A DNA stretch of 64,000 nt from Segatella copri (lineage in GTDB: Bacteria; Bacteroidota; Bacteroidia; Bacteroidales; Bacteroidaceae): assembly GCF_019127135.1 (NCBI RefSeq), contig NZ_JAHOEA010000008.1, positions 1 through 64,000 on the forward strand, in the 5' to 3' direction. Made by a program: the position numbers and the translations under genes. Positions 1-9,357 of the stretch are shown piece by piece (within the stretch, counting starts at the first letter, position 1; the number at the start of each line of letters is the position of its first letter). The notes below the pieces were generated by a model. The model ran no database searches, had not been told where the DNA came from, and saw only the letters and a list, made by a program, of their open reading frames with translations.

Positions 1-125
1 ATATGTATATTTATAAACAAGCAAGTTGATATTTATTCACTTGCGAAACTTCAGTTAATAAGAATATAAACAGCTCTTTGTTAAGAGTGGAATAGAGTTT
101 TATAAAACAAAAGATATAGGAACGG

Positions 126-2246
126 ATGAAAATGTTAGATTTTAAGGTAAAAAGATTTGTTGGTATTATATTTCATTTGATTTTAGCTCAAATCTGTTTG
201 GCTCAGACTGGTATCGCTAACCAAAATTTTGGAAAGGATACTCTGCAATTAAGGGAGGTTGTTGTTAGAGCAACCCGCCCTTTGGCAAAGTTGAACAGCG
301 AAGGCTTTGTGACAGAAGTCAAAGGTACCGTTTTGGAAGAACTTGGTTTTGCAAAAGATGTTATGGGTATGTTGCCTGGTGTACTGAATAATAATGGTTC
401 CATTGAAGTTTTTGGCAGGGGAAAACCAGTCTTCTATATCAATGGACGTATTGTCCGCAATAATATAGAAGTTGAGCAATTGAAGGCTAACCAAATAGAT
501 AAGATAACAGTTATAACGAATCCAAGTTCACGTTATGCTTCAACCGTAGGTTCCATCATAAAGATAACAACCATTAAAAAGGTTGGGGATGGTTTCTCCT
601 TTGATAACATTGCTACTTTTGGTTGTCGTAATTATATGTATGGCAAAGACAATTTGGACTTGAACTATAGAATTGACAATTTGGATGTTTTTGGAACGTT
701 GGGATTTGAGAAAGGCAAGGATACGAACTCTAGCAAAAATGTTCAGAATTCATGGCTCTCGTCACATCATCAGCAGAATACGACTATGAAATCGACACAG
801 CACTCAAACTTGATTGATGGTAAATGGGGATTTGATTTTTCCTCGTCTCCAAAACTCTCATTTGGCGCATTTTACCAAGTGTCTTATGCTCCAACAAAGA
901 CCAATTCGAGCATTATGTCATCATTATATTCTGATGATGTAATTGAAAGTGAGACTTCTGCATACAAGGATATCAAATTAAGAGATTTGGAACATTTGTT
1001 AGATGGATATTGCCATGGGGTTTGGGGAAAATGGAATTTGGAAATGACTTTTGATTTAATGTGGAAAAAAACACATGAAAATCAAAACGTTATAGAGCAG
1101 ACTGGCATCAATCAGGATTTCGGAATAAAAGATGTTGGGCATGCTAGGTTAATGGCAACGGAATTATATGCGTCACACCCATTTCTTAAAGGTAATTTTA
1201 GCTTTGGAGTAGATTTCACCAATAGTAGCCGTGAGGAAAATTCAGAAAGTGAAAATAGCATTATGGCTGGCGAGAACAATAAAATACAGGAGCAGAATAT
1301 GGCATATTACGTTGAGACTATGCAGCATCTAGGCAATGTAATATTCCGTATCGGTGGCAGGTATGAGCATGTGAACAGTGAATATTTTATAGGGGGCAGA
1401 AAAAATCACGAACAGTCACATGTTTATGATAAGTTTTTCCCGACTGCTTCATTGTCTCTGCCCATTGGAAAAACTATGGTGCAGCTGAGCTATTCTAAAC
1501 AATGCTATCGTCCATTGTACTCTCAGTTGAGCAACACGGTTCACTATGTTAATAAATATCTCTATCAAAGTGGAAATCCGTATTTGCAACCATCCTATAG
1601 CGACAACATCTCTTTGAATTTGAGGTATCGCTGGCTGGCATTAACTGCTAATTATAAAAAGGTGCAAAACCAAATAATAACATCATATACATATTATGAT
1701 GATGCGAAGACTATTGCTTTGCTCAAAAAGGAAAATTCTAGAAACAGTCTGTCTAACTTACAGATAATGGCTTCTTTTATGCCCGGATTCCTTTGGAAAT
1801 GCTATTATCCTGTATTGGCATGTGGTGTTGTCTCGCAATTTTACAAGATTGATTACAGAGGAAATATAAAGCACGTGGACAATCCTTTGGTTGTAGTTAA
1901 GTTCAATAATATTTTCAAATTCCATAACAACTATATGGCGACAGTAAATTATAGTTGGCGTAGTGAGGGAAATAGTGAGAATATTAAGATGGGGAGTGTT
2001 GGACAGATAAATCTTTCTTTGGCTAAGGATTTATCTGAAAAATGGAATGTCAAGTTGTCTGCAAATGACATCTTTAATACTGCCCGCAAAAATACTTTTA
2101 CCATTTTCAGCGGAATGAATGATGTCTATCTTGAAAAGGCTGCGTCTGTAAGGGCAGTGGAATGTATCGTAAGATATAAGTTTAATACAGTTAAAACAAA
2201 ATATAAAGGTAAAGGGGCAGGGAAAAAGGAAATGGATAGATTGTAA
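126..2246 (+). CDS. TonB-dependent receptor-type outer-membrane beta-barrel protein
   Basis: This 706-residue protein has a signal peptide at about residues 1-26, ending LAQ. A plug-like region follows (about 40-150) with the pattern VVVRATRP, DVMGMLPGV, GRGKPVFYINGR and NQIDKITVITNPSSRY. The rest is rich in alternating aromatic strands, as in a 22-strand barrel. No N-terminal carboxypeptidase-regulatory-like domain is visible, so it resembles the OMP_b-brl_3 / TonB-receptor group rather than SusC. The C-terminus (KKEMDRL) resembles that of the second barrel near 7 kb (EDELNRL). The substrate cannot be told. It stands alone, with no SusD-like partner. Confidence 0.85.
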   Translation: MKMLDFKVKRFVGIIFHLILAQICLAQTGIANQNFGKDTLQLREVVVRATRPLAKLNSEGFVTEVKGTVLEELGFAKDVMGMLPGVLNNNGSIEVFGRGKPVFYINGRIVRNNIEVEQLKANQIDKITVITNPSSRYASTVGSIIKITTIKKVGDGFSFDNIATFGCRNYMYGKDNLDLNYRIDNLDVFGTLGFEKGKDTNSSKNVQNSWLSSHHQQNTTMKSTQHSNLIDGKWGFDFSSSPKLSFGAFYQVSYAPTKTNSSIMSSLYSDDVIESETSAYKDIKLRDLEHLLDGYCHGVWGKWNLEMTFDLMWKKTHENQNVIEQTGINQDFGIKDVGHARLMATELYASHPFLKGNFSFGVDFTNSSREENSESENSIMAGENNKIQEQNMAYYVETMQHLGNVIFRIGGRYEHVNSEYFIGGRKNHEQSHVYDKFFPTASLSLPIGKTMVQLSYSKQCYRPLYSQLSNTVHYVNKYLYQSGNPYLQPSYSDNISLNLRYRWLALTANYKKVQNQIITSYTYYDDAKTIALLKKENSRNSLSNLQIMASFMPGFLWKCYYPVLACGVVSQFYKIDYRGNIKHVDNPLVVVKFNNIFKFHNNYMATVNYSWRSEGNSENIKMGSVGQINLSLAKDLSEKWNVKLSANDIFNTARKNTFTIFSGMNDVYLEKAASVRAVECIVRYKFNTVKTKYKGKGAGKKEMDRL

Positions 2247-2360
2247 CTGTTTAAACTCTATCCTTTCTGGGATATGCTTATCGATTGTTTGTCGTAGTTC
2301 ATATACCCTTATAAATGCAGCTTTATGCTTCAATTTAACAGGATTTTTCCCTCCGTTTCT

Positions 2361-2390
2361 TTGCCATTTCCATCTTTTTCCTTAATTTTG
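2361..2390 (+). promoter_or_regulatory. Bacteroidetes-type promoter of the hydrolase gene
   Basis: TTG at 2361-2363, 19 bases, then TAATTTTG at 2383-2390. This fits the Bacteroidetes -33/-7 pattern and puts the transcript start about 35 bases before the ATG at 2432. Confidence 0.6.
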
Positions 2391-2431
2391 CAGCGGAAAC
2401 TCTATAATAGATATTTTTAATAGCAATAAGA

Positions 2432-3442
2432 ATGAAGATGAAACAGGAAAAGATAAGAAAGATAGGCATCGCTTCGGCTTTGGGCTTGGTGGTGCTCGTG
2501 ATGCTGGGACTGTATGGCGCCAGCAACTATATGCTCAATTATTCGCTCAACTATCCGAAGGAGGAGAGAATGACAGCTGAGCATTGGAAGAATAGGATGA
2601 AGAATGAGTGTCCCTGGATGATTGGCTGGATGGACTCTGTGTATCAGCACCATTGTGTGAAGGATACCTTTGTCGTGATGCCGTCTGGCTACAAGGCCCA
2701 TGCCATCTATCTCTATGCACCGAAAACTACGGAAAAGACTGCCGTGGTGGTGCATGGCTATCAGGTGCGCTCCGAGGGAATGCTGCACATCGCCTATCTC
2801 TATAATCACGATATGGGGTATAATGTGCTCCTGCCAGATCTGTATGGACATGGAGAGAGCGAGGGCAACCATATCCAGATGGGATGGAAGGATAGATGGG
2901 ATGTGATCAGGTGGTCGGAAATCGCCAATGAGATTTTTAGAGTGAAGGGTGAAGGACAGAGAGTGAAGGGGGATGACCGAAGAGTGAAGAATACCCGTCA
3001 GGTGATTCACGGCATTTCGATGGGTGCGGCAACCACGATGGCAGTATCGGGAGAGAAGACTCCCGATTACGTGAAGTGCTTTGTGGAGGACTGCGGCTAT
3101 ACAAGCGTGTGGGATGAGTTTTCCGCTCAGCTCAAAGACCAGTTTGGCTTGCCTTCCTTCCCGCTGATGAATACCACTTCCGCCCTTTGCCAGCATCGCT
3201 ACGGCTGGTCGTTTGCCGAGGCTCAGCAGATAGAGCAGGTTCGCAAGAGTACCAAACCGATGCTCTTTATCCATGGCGATAAGGATGCCTTCGTGCCCTA
3301 CGCCATGCTTCATCCGCTTTATGAGGCAAAGACGAAGGGCCGTAAAGCCATCTTCATCGCCAAAGGCTCCGTTCATGCTATGGCATATCGCGACCATCAC
3401 GAGGAATATACCCGCATCGTGAAAGATTTTGTTTCGAAGTGA
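2432..3442 (+). CDS. Alpha/beta hydrolase, membrane-anchored
   Basis: This is a 336-residue hydrolase with one N-terminal hydrophobic segment (about residues 10-30), which is a membrane anchor or uncleaved signal. The likely triad is Ser196 in GISMGAA, Asp285 in GDKDAFVP and His315 in GSVHAMAY. The HGYQVRSEGM region fits the oxyanion-loop HG motif. It belongs to the serine aminopeptidase/BEM46-like hydrolases; the substrate is unknown. An odd feature is a charged insert of about 20 residues (about 168-188) just before the nucleophile strand. It is encoded by near-tandem copies of AGAGTGAAG and looks like an in-frame repeat expansion. Confidence 0.85.
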   Translation: MKMKQEKIRKIGIASALGLVVLVMLGLYGASNYMLNYSLNYPKEERMTAEHWKNRMKNECPWMIGWMDSVYQHHCVKDTFVVMPSGYKAHAIYLYAPKTTEKTAVVVHGYQVRSEGMLHIAYLYNHDMGYNVLLPDLYGHGESEGNHIQMGWKDRWDVIRWSEIANEIFRVKGEGQRVKGDDRRVKNTRQVIHGISMGAATTMAVSGEKTPDYVKCFVEDCGYTSVWDEFSAQLKDQFGLPSFPLMNTTSALCQHRYGWSFAEAQQIEQVRKSTKPMLFIHGDKDAFVPYAMLHPLYEAKTKGRKAIFIAKGSVHAMAYRDHHEEYTRIVKDFVSK

Positions 3443-3455
3443 GATATCTGTAAAG

Positions 3456-5021
3456 TTATGCTTTTTCGATAATCCAATCTTTGATGCTACCCGTAGTGCT
3501 GTCAAAGTTGATGCCTACCTTTGTGATAGGTTTGCCACAGAGGGCAAAGCGCTTGTGGTAGTTCTTCAGATTCATCTGGCGCATGGCAGCCTGGGCACTC
3601 TTGTTGAGCTTTAGCTCAATGAGATAGAGGTCGGTCTGGGTAAGCAGAACCATATCCACTCTTCCTCTTGGTGTATGTACTTCCACATCCAGAACAAATC
3701 CCGTGAGCAGGGTGAAGATGATGTAGAGCATCTGCTGATAATGTCCCTCGTGATTGGTTACATGGCAATACGGAATGGTTTCGAAGTAATCCTGCAGAAG
3801 CTGCAGAGCCCCATCCATATCTTGCTTGCGGATAAGGGATGCCATCTTGGCGATGGTAACGCCGCCTTGCTGGGCACTCTTGCCATCCACATAGTTGGGC
3901 AGGAGATTGTCAAACAGTCCTACTCTTATTTCCTTGTTCGGGATGTCGAGGGTATAGAGCTGTGTATCCTTGTCGTAATCCTTGATGGTGACGTATCCGC
4001 TCTGATAGAGTAGTGGGGTAATGGTCTTCATCTTTTCCGTCGGGGCATCGAAGGCTGATTCCAGTGCTTCTGTAGGAGCTATCTCGTTGGGCAGTACCTC
4101 AAACTTATTCAGCATATTGATGAGATAGGTAGGGGTACCCGAACAGAACCAATAGGAGCCGAATTCTTTTTCTGCAAAGCAATTGAGCAGACTGTAAGGA
4201 TTGAAGACATCCGGTGATACCTTGGCAAAATGATAGCCATCGTAGTGTTCCTTCAGTTTGGCGATGGTTGCCTCTCTTGTCAAATCCTGTGATTTCGCAA
4301 GCATATCAATATCTTCCTGCATTTGGGTAAGCAGTTCTTCCTGGGTGATGCCGCAGATGCCTGCATAATCTTTGTCCATAGAGATGAGGGTGATATTGTT
4401 CAATTCGCTGAAGATGCTTACCTGCGAGAACTTGGTGATGCCGGTAAGGAAGACGAAACGGAGTTTTGCTTCGCAGAATTTCAGAGGACTGAAGAAGTTG
4501 CGCATGATGTTTCGCAGAGTATCCAGTTGCTCCTGTTCGTGTGCCACGTCAAGCATGGGCGCATCATATTCGTCGATGAGTACAACCACCTGTTTCCTTG
4601 TTTTCTCGTATGCCGTATAGATGAGTTCTGTCAGTCTGTTGTTGGCATCAATCTGCGGTTGGGTGATACCCCATTTTTTCTCTTCCATTTCCAGGATGAA
4701 ACCGAGGTATCTCTCCAGTTGGTCCTTTTCCATGTGCTTGCCTCCGCTTAGGTCAAAATGCAGCACTGGATATTCTGTCCATTCCTTCTCCAGCTTTTCG
4801 ATGGCAAGTCCTTTGAACAAGTCTCTCTTTCCCTCAAAATAGTTTTTGAAGGTGGAGACCAATAACGACTTTCCGAAACGGCGTGGTCGGCTCAAGAAGA
4901 AATATTTACCGTTGGTGTGAGCCATGCGGTAGATGTATTCCGTCTTGTCGATATACAGTTTGTCTTCTTCTCGAATTCGTTCGAAAGTCTGTATGCCTAA
5001 AGGATATAGTTTTGTTGCCAT
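3456..5021 (-). CDS. AAA-like ATPase with C-terminal PD-(D/E)XK nuclease domain (intact copy)
   Basis: This 521-residue protein belongs to the AAA-ATPase_like + PDDEXK_9 family, common in Prevotella and Bacteroides. The N-terminus carries YIDKT and the Walker-A-like RPRRFGKSLL (Lys51). Walker B is VVVLIDEYDAPM (Asp150, Glu151). The C-terminal nuclease core has Asp456 in RVDMVLL and Glu469-x-Lys471 in LIELKLN. All key residues are present. The biological role of the family is not established. A second copy at 25.6-27.1 kb is broken by a stop codon. The promoter is probably TACTTTTG on the minus strand at 5049-5056. Confidence 0.88.
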   Translation of the reverse strand: MATKLYPLGIQTFERIREEDKLYIDKTEYIYRMAHTNGKYFFLSRPRRFGKSLLVSTFKNYFEGKRDLFKGLAIEKLEKEWTEYPVLHFDLSGGKHMEKDQLERYLGFILEMEEKKWGITQPQIDANNRLTELIYTAYEKTRKQVVVLIDEYDAPMLDVAHEQEQLDTLRNIMRNFFSPLKFCEAKLRFVFLTGITKFSQVSIFSELNNITLISMDKDYAGICGITQEELLTQMQEDIDMLAKSQDLTREATIAKLKEHYDGYHFAKVSPDVFNPYSLLNCFAEKEFGSYWFCSGTPTYLINMLNKFEVLPNEIAPTEALESAFDAPTEKMKTITPLLYQSGYVTIKDYDKDTQLYTLDIPNKEIRVGLFDNLLPNYVDGKSAQQGGVTIAKMASLIRKQDMDGALQLLQDYFETIPYCHVTNHEGHYQQMLYIIFTLLTGFVLDVEVHTPRGRVDMVLLTQTDLYLIELKLNKSAQAAMRQMNLKNYHKRFALCGKPITKVGINFDSTTGSIKDWIIEKA

Positions 5022-5101
5022 AATCTTTCTTTTTTTTAAATCTTACTGCAAAAGTACAATAATTATTTGATATGGCAAGTTTTTTGGGAGAAAAGTTTTA
5101 T

Positions 5102-6412
5102 TTATTCTCCTATGTGTTGTCCCACCACATATCCCGTGGTCCAGGCGGCCTGCAGATTGAAGCCGCCGGTGATGGCATCGATGTCGAGCACTTCGCCGGC
5201 AAAGAAGAGGTGAGGGCACACCTTGCTCTCCAGGGTATGCAGGTCGATGTTGCTGAGGCTGATGCCGCCGCAGGTAACAAACTCTTCTTTGAAGGCTCCC
5301 TTGCCGTTTACCTGATAGAGGTCGTTGGTGAGGGTTTCTATCAGCAGGTTGCAACCCTTCTTTCCCATTTCGCTCCATTTCTTTTCGGGTGCATATCCCA
5401 TCTTCTGAATCAGGAAGAGCCAGAGGCGGGATGGCAGATTGTAGGGGCGGATGCTTGCCAGCTGCTTCTGCGGGTTGGCGATGATGATGCCCTGGATGTT
5501 CTCTTCCACCAGCGAGCGGTTGCTCTCGTGTACCCAGTTTACGGAAATCTTAATCTGATAGTTGTTCTCGTGCAGATAGCGGGCTGCATGGGATGAGAGC
5601 TTCAGCACGGCAGGACCGCTCATGCCCCAATGGGTGATGAGGAGCGGACCCTCTGCCTTCAGTTTAGTGCCCGGAATGCTGGTATATACAGGCTCTACCA
5701 CCGTGCCCATCAGGTTCTTGAAAGCCTTGTCGGCGATGGTGAAGGTGAAGAGCGATGGGATAGGCAGCTCTATCGCATGTCCCAAGTCTGAGAGATGCTT
5801 GAAGTTCTCTATTTTCGGATGACCGCCCGTGGTGATGGCTACCCGGTGGAAGGCAATCTGCCTGATTTCAGAAAAGGGATGAGAGGCAGAAGATGCTTTC
5901 TGAAAAGAGGCAGAAGATGCACCCGATAGATTTCCCTTTTCTTTTGAAATCTTGAAATCCAGGAGCAGGCGCTCATCCTCCAGTTCGGTGATGGCGGTGA
6001 GCTGATGATTGCATTGTATCTTCACGCCCAGTCGCTTGGCGGTATTCACCAGACAGTCGATGATGCTGTGCGAATCCTGAGATTGCGGAAACACGCACTG
6101 GTCTTCCTGCGTAACCAGTGGCACGCCGTTCTCCTCAAACCAGTTGAAGGCATGCTGGTAGTCAAATCTCTTGAAGAGTCGCTTCATCAGTTTATGTCCG
6201 CGGGGGTACGCCTGTTTCAGGTCGGAAATCTCCTCAAAGGAATTGGTAAGATTGCATCTTCCTCCTCCCGTAAATTCCACCTTGGCGAGAACCTTCGAAT
6301 TCTTCTCGAAAATCGTGATGTCGGCGTGAGGGAAGTTGCGCTTGGTCTCTATCGCCGCAAAGAATCCTGCAGCACCCCCACCAATAATTGCAATATGTAG
6401 TGTCTGTGGCAT
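5102..6412 (-). CDS. NAD(P)/FAD-dependent oxidoreductase, BaiN/HI0933 (YhiN) family
   Basis: This is a flavoprotein of 436 residues. The N-terminal Rossmann motif is IAIIGGGAAGFFAAIE. It also has TGGGRCNLTN and ends with a second dinucleotide-type motif, CGGISLSNID ... FFAGEVLDIDAITGGFNLQ, which is characteristic of the HI0933 family. The reading frame could start 39 codons further up. I chose the ATG at 6412 because the Rossmann strand begins right after it and a minus-strand TACCTTTG (6438-6445) lies just upstream. The real substrate of most members is unknown. Confidence 0.9.
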   Translation of the reverse strand: MPQTLHIAIIGGGAAGFFAAIETKRNFPHADITIFEKNSKVLAKVEFTGGGRCNLTNSFEEISDLKQAYPRGHKLMKRLFKRFDYQHAFNWFEENGVPLVTQEDQCVFPQSQDSHSIIDCLVNTAKRLGVKIQCNHQLTAITELEDERLLLDFKISKEKGNLSGASSASFQKASSASHPFSEIRQIAFHRVAITTGGHPKIENFKHLSDLGHAIELPIPSLFTFTIADKAFKNLMGTVVEPVYTSIPGTKLKAEGPLLITHWGMSGPAVLKLSSHAARYLHENNYQIKISVNWVHESNRSLVEENIQGIIIANPQKQLASIRPYNLPSRLWLFLIQKMGYAPEKKWSEMGKKGCNLLIETLTNDLYQVNGKGAFKEEFVTCGGISLSNIDLHTLESKVCPHLFFAGEVLDIDAITGGFNLQAAWTTGYVVGQHIGE

Positions 6413-6487
6413 ATCGTATTTTGGGTTGATTAGGGTGCAAAGGTACTGCTTTTCTTTGATAAAAGAAGAAAAGTTCCCCTTTTTCTT

Positions 6488-6517
6488 TTGCAGATACGAT
6501 AGATTTTTGTAACTTTG
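6488..6517 (+). promoter_or_regulatory. Promoter of the FKBP gene
   Basis: TTG at 6488-6490, a 19-base spacer and TAACTTTG at 6510-6517, about 38 bases before the FKBP start. Confidence 0.6.
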
Positions 6518-6554
6518 CGCAAAAATCATAGTATATCAAGTATCAAATAGATTT

Positions 6555-6953
6555 ATGGCAAAAAGAGAATATGTTGAGGCCAACAAGCGTTGGCTGGAGG
6601 AAAAGGCAAAGGAGGAGGGCGTTATGGCGCTGCCTCGTGGTATATATTATAAGGTGTTGAAGCAAGGCGACCCGAAGGGAGCACAGCCTAGCCGACGCAG
6701 CATCGTGACGGCCCATTACACCGGTTGGACCATCAACGGCAAGAAGTTTGATTCCAGCCGTGGCGGTACGCCGTTCGCTATGCGATTGAGCGACCTGATA
6801 GATGGCTGGATTGTTGCCATGCAGCAGATGCACGTGGGCGACCAGTGGGAACTTTACATCCCTGCCGAGATGGGCTACGGCAAGTTCTCGCAGCCGGGCA
6901 TCCCAGGCGGTTCTACCCTGATATTCGAAGTAGAACTGCTGGGAGTGGGATAA
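6555..6953 (+). CDS. FKBP-type peptidyl-prolyl cis-trans isomerase
   Basis: This 132-residue protein consists of a short charged N-terminal helix (about 1-35) and one FKBP domain. Hallmarks are VTAHYTGWTINGKKFDSS, the DLIDGW and ELYIPAEMGYG strands, and the closing PGGSTLIFEVELL. It catalyses proline isomerisation during protein folding. There is no signal peptide or lipobox, so it is probably cytoplasmic, unlike many secreted FKBPs. It has its own promoter. Confidence 0.93.
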   Translation: MAKREYVEANKRWLEEKAKEEGVMALPRGIYYKVLKQGDPKGAQPSRRSIVTAHYTGWTINGKKFDSSRGGTPFAMRLSDLIDGWIVAMQQMHVGDQWELYIPAEMGYGKFSQPGIPGGSTLIFEVELLGVG

Positions 6954-7004
6954 CCCGGATACTTGAAATTATAAAGATCATTAAGATAAGAGAGTCTTGT
7001 CCGG

Positions 7005-9197
7005 CTATAGTCGGTTCAATTCATCTTCCGCACTGTTCATGCCGTTGTATCTTCCCTTGCGCTTGTTGAATTTCCAGGTTACGGTCAACTTGTAGCTCCA
7101 TAGCTTGTAATCCTCAGTCTGGGAGAAGTCAACGGCATGCTCGTGGGTTCGCTCCTTGAAGAGCTGCTGATGGAAGAGGTCGTTGGCACTGAAGGCAACC
7201 TGTAATCTGCCGTCCATCCACGATTTGTTGGCACCAAGACTCCAGTTCTGAGTGGGGCTGAACTTCGTTTTGCCCACTTGTCCTCCGTTGTCAAAACTGT
7301 AGGAGAGCGACAGCTGATAGTCGTTTGGTAGCGTGAAGTAATTGTCAAACGATGCATTCCAAGTTGCTCCGTTGTAACTGATTAGCTCTCCATGATCATT
7401 TACGGAGAAGCGCTGGTAAGTGATGCTTGCATGGGCATTCGGACGCCAGCAGCCGAAGACGTGCCCCCAGTTGAGATAGGCCATGTATTTCTGCATCTTG
7501 TTGAAGTTCATGAATGTACTCACGTATCTTACGGGCTTGTCTTCCGGCACTTCATGCACGTACATGATGGAGTGGTCGATACGGGTATATCTCAGCATTC
7601 CCATGAAATCTTTCCATTGCACCGAGTAGGTCAGACGATAGGTGTTGACAGGCTGCAGCTTCGGATTACTAATCTGATACTGAAAGCGCGAGATATAGTA
7701 GATGTTCCCACTGAGCTGACTGAAAGAAGGTCGGGCGGTGGTAGTGCGGAAGCTGAGCGAGTGATGCCACGATGGTTCTTTGAGAGTGATACCGAATGAT
7801 GGAAACCACTGGTCGTAATGACGCTCCATATTGTCGGGAGATTTCTCCGACAGATTGGTGTATCGGGAGGTGAGATGCTCGTATCGGATGCCTGCCCACC
7901 AGCTCCATCTGCCAGCTTCACCTTGATATTGCAGGTAAGCTGCCGTCTTGGTATCGTGGTTTTTGTATTCCGTAGTTCCAAGCATATCGGCAGAACTTTC
8001 GGTTCTACCCTTGCCTTCCATCAGGCTCCATTCGCCACCATAGTTGATGGAATGTTTGTCTGAGAAGAGTTGTTTGACTTCGAATCTTCCACTATAGATA
8101 TCGTAGTTGGAATTAGAGCGGTTGAGGGTTTCCTGCATCTCGCTACCTTCTTTCTCCGTGATAGGCTGTCTGTCAGAATCCTTGTTCCTTGCATAGTCCA
8201 GATAGATCTGTGATGAGAAATGCTTCGACCATTTAGCCAGATGGAAGAGGTTGAAGTGGTGACTGCGCTGGTGTCCCCATTGCTGGCTCTCCGCATCGAA
8301 ATACTTCATCTTGCCATCCGCATCAGAAAGTTTCATCTCGCTGTTTGTATCTTCTCCTGCTGGGTTAGGATAGCGATAGTACTGCTGCTGTTTCTCGCTT
8401 CTGCCACCATTCAGCCAAAGCCCTTCCCATTGTATTCCCACTTCGTGCTGCTTGCTGAGCAACCAGTCGAAGTTGAGTTCCGTAGTGTTATAATTTGCCT
8501 TGTTCTTGCCATGGCGGTCGGTTCCGAAGAGATATTCGCCATCTTTGGCTCTTACGAGCGCTTCCTGTGGCTGATGCACATTGTATCGGTTGTCTGTGTA
8601 ACCGTAAAATCCTGTGAGCGAAATCTTCTTCGTTACCCAACCCAGGGTCAATTCCTCGTGGTTGGTGTTCACCTCGCTCAACTTATCATACACCTGCATC
8701 TTGCCGAATATACCCTCGTCTGTTCTTCTCGTCAGGATTCTCAGTACGGCTCCCGTCGTTGCATCATATTTTGCACCAGGAGTGGTAATGAGTTCTATTT
8801 CATCTATCAGCTTCACATCGAGATGAGAGAGTTCGGCAGAGGTAGCCTTCTTGTCGTTGAGATAGATGGTGGGTGCTCCCAGTCCGTTTACTTCCAGAGT
8901 TCCATCGGAGGTTTGTTTCATGCCGGGTATGTGCTTCAATACATCTTCCAGCGTTGGCTCCTTTGCCAAAGGAGTATTGCGGACACGGGTAACCAGGGCA
9001 TCGTTTCTCATCTTGTACATCGGGCGATGACCTGTTACGGTTACGGCTTGAATCTCGGCCTCCTTATCAGCTTTGATTGAATCTTTTTCAGTCTGTACCG
9101 AGTCAGTGGAAACTCCGGATGCTGGGAATTTCGCATTTTGTGCAGTTGCACAGGTGGCGGTGGCTAGCATCGCGCATAAAACTGTTTCTTTCTTCAT
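7005..9197 (-). CDS. TonB-dependent receptor-type outer-membrane beta-barrel protein
   Basis: The protein is about 730 residues. The signal peptide starts MKKETVLCAMLATATCATAQ. A plug-like part follows (about 50-150; VTVTGHRP, TLEDVLKHIPGMK, GLGAPTIYLNDKK, LIDEIELITTPGAKYDATTGAVLRI), then a long aromatic barrel. I start it at the ATG at 9197 rather than the upstream in-frame ATG at 9227, because a TTCCTTTG-type -7 box (9225-9232) overlaps the upstream start. It is transcribed divergently from a sensor kinase/regulator pair, which may control it or respond to its substrate. It ends in EDELNRL. Confidence 0.86.
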   Translation of the reverse strand: MKKETVLCAMLATATCATAQNAKFPASGVSTDSVQTEKDSIKADKEAEIQAVTVTGHRPMYKMRNDALVTRVRNTPLAKEPTLEDVLKHIPGMKQTSDGTLEVNGLGAPTIYLNDKKATSAELSHLDVKLIDEIELITTPGAKYDATTGAVLRILTRRTDEGIFGKMQVYDKLSEVNTNHEELTLGWVTKKISLTGFYGYTDNRYNVHQPQEALVRAKDGEYLFGTDRHGKNKANYNTTELNFDWLLSKQHEVGIQWEGLWLNGGRSEKQQQYYRYPNPAGEDTNSEMKLSDADGKMKYFDAESQQWGHQRSHHFNLFHLAKWSKHFSSQIYLDYARNKDSDRQPITEKEGSEMQETLNRSNSNYDIYSGRFEVKQLFSDKHSINYGGEWSLMEGKGRTESSADMLGTTEYKNHDTKTAAYLQYQGEAGRWSWWAGIRYEHLTSRYTNLSEKSPDNMERHYDQWFPSFGITLKEPSWHHSLSFRTTTARPSFSQLSGNIYYISRFQYQISNPKLQPVNTYRLTYSVQWKDFMGMLRYTRIDHSIMYVHEVPEDKPVRYVSTFMNFNKMQKYMAYLNWGHVFGCWRPNAHASITYQRFSVNDHGELISYNGATWNASFDNYFTLPNDYQLSLSYSFDNGGQVGKTKFSPTQNWSLGANKSWMDGRLQVAFSANDLFHQQLFKERTHEHAVDFSQTEDYKLWSYKLTVTWKFNKRKGRYNGMNSAEDELNRL

Positions 9198-9328
9198 TTT
9201 CTTCCTTGTTTTTGTTTTCGTTTGCAAAGGAACAGCTTTTCGGGCTCAAAATCGCAAATAATCATTACTGAAACATTACGCTGGCAAAATAATCTTGCTT
9301 CACCTTTTATATATAGTGAAATCTTCGT

Positions 9329-9336
9329 ACCTTTGC
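9329..9336 (+). promoter_or_regulatory. -7 box of the kinase/regulator operon
   Basis: TACCTTTG lies 22 bases upstream of the kinase ATG. I see no clear -33 TTG at the usual distance. Confidence 0.4.
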
Positions 9337-9357
9337 ATCGAAAAAAGAAAAAATGAT

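Noticed and set aside
1..125. Possible feature at the left edge
   Set aside because: Only a weak GCAAGT/ACTTGC hairpin and AT-rich sequence; nothing can be supported.
2417..3505. Open frame of 362 codons on the minus strand
   Set aside because: It lies antisense to the hydrolase, whose catalytic motifs and promoter are clear; the antisense product is His-rich with no recognisable domain.
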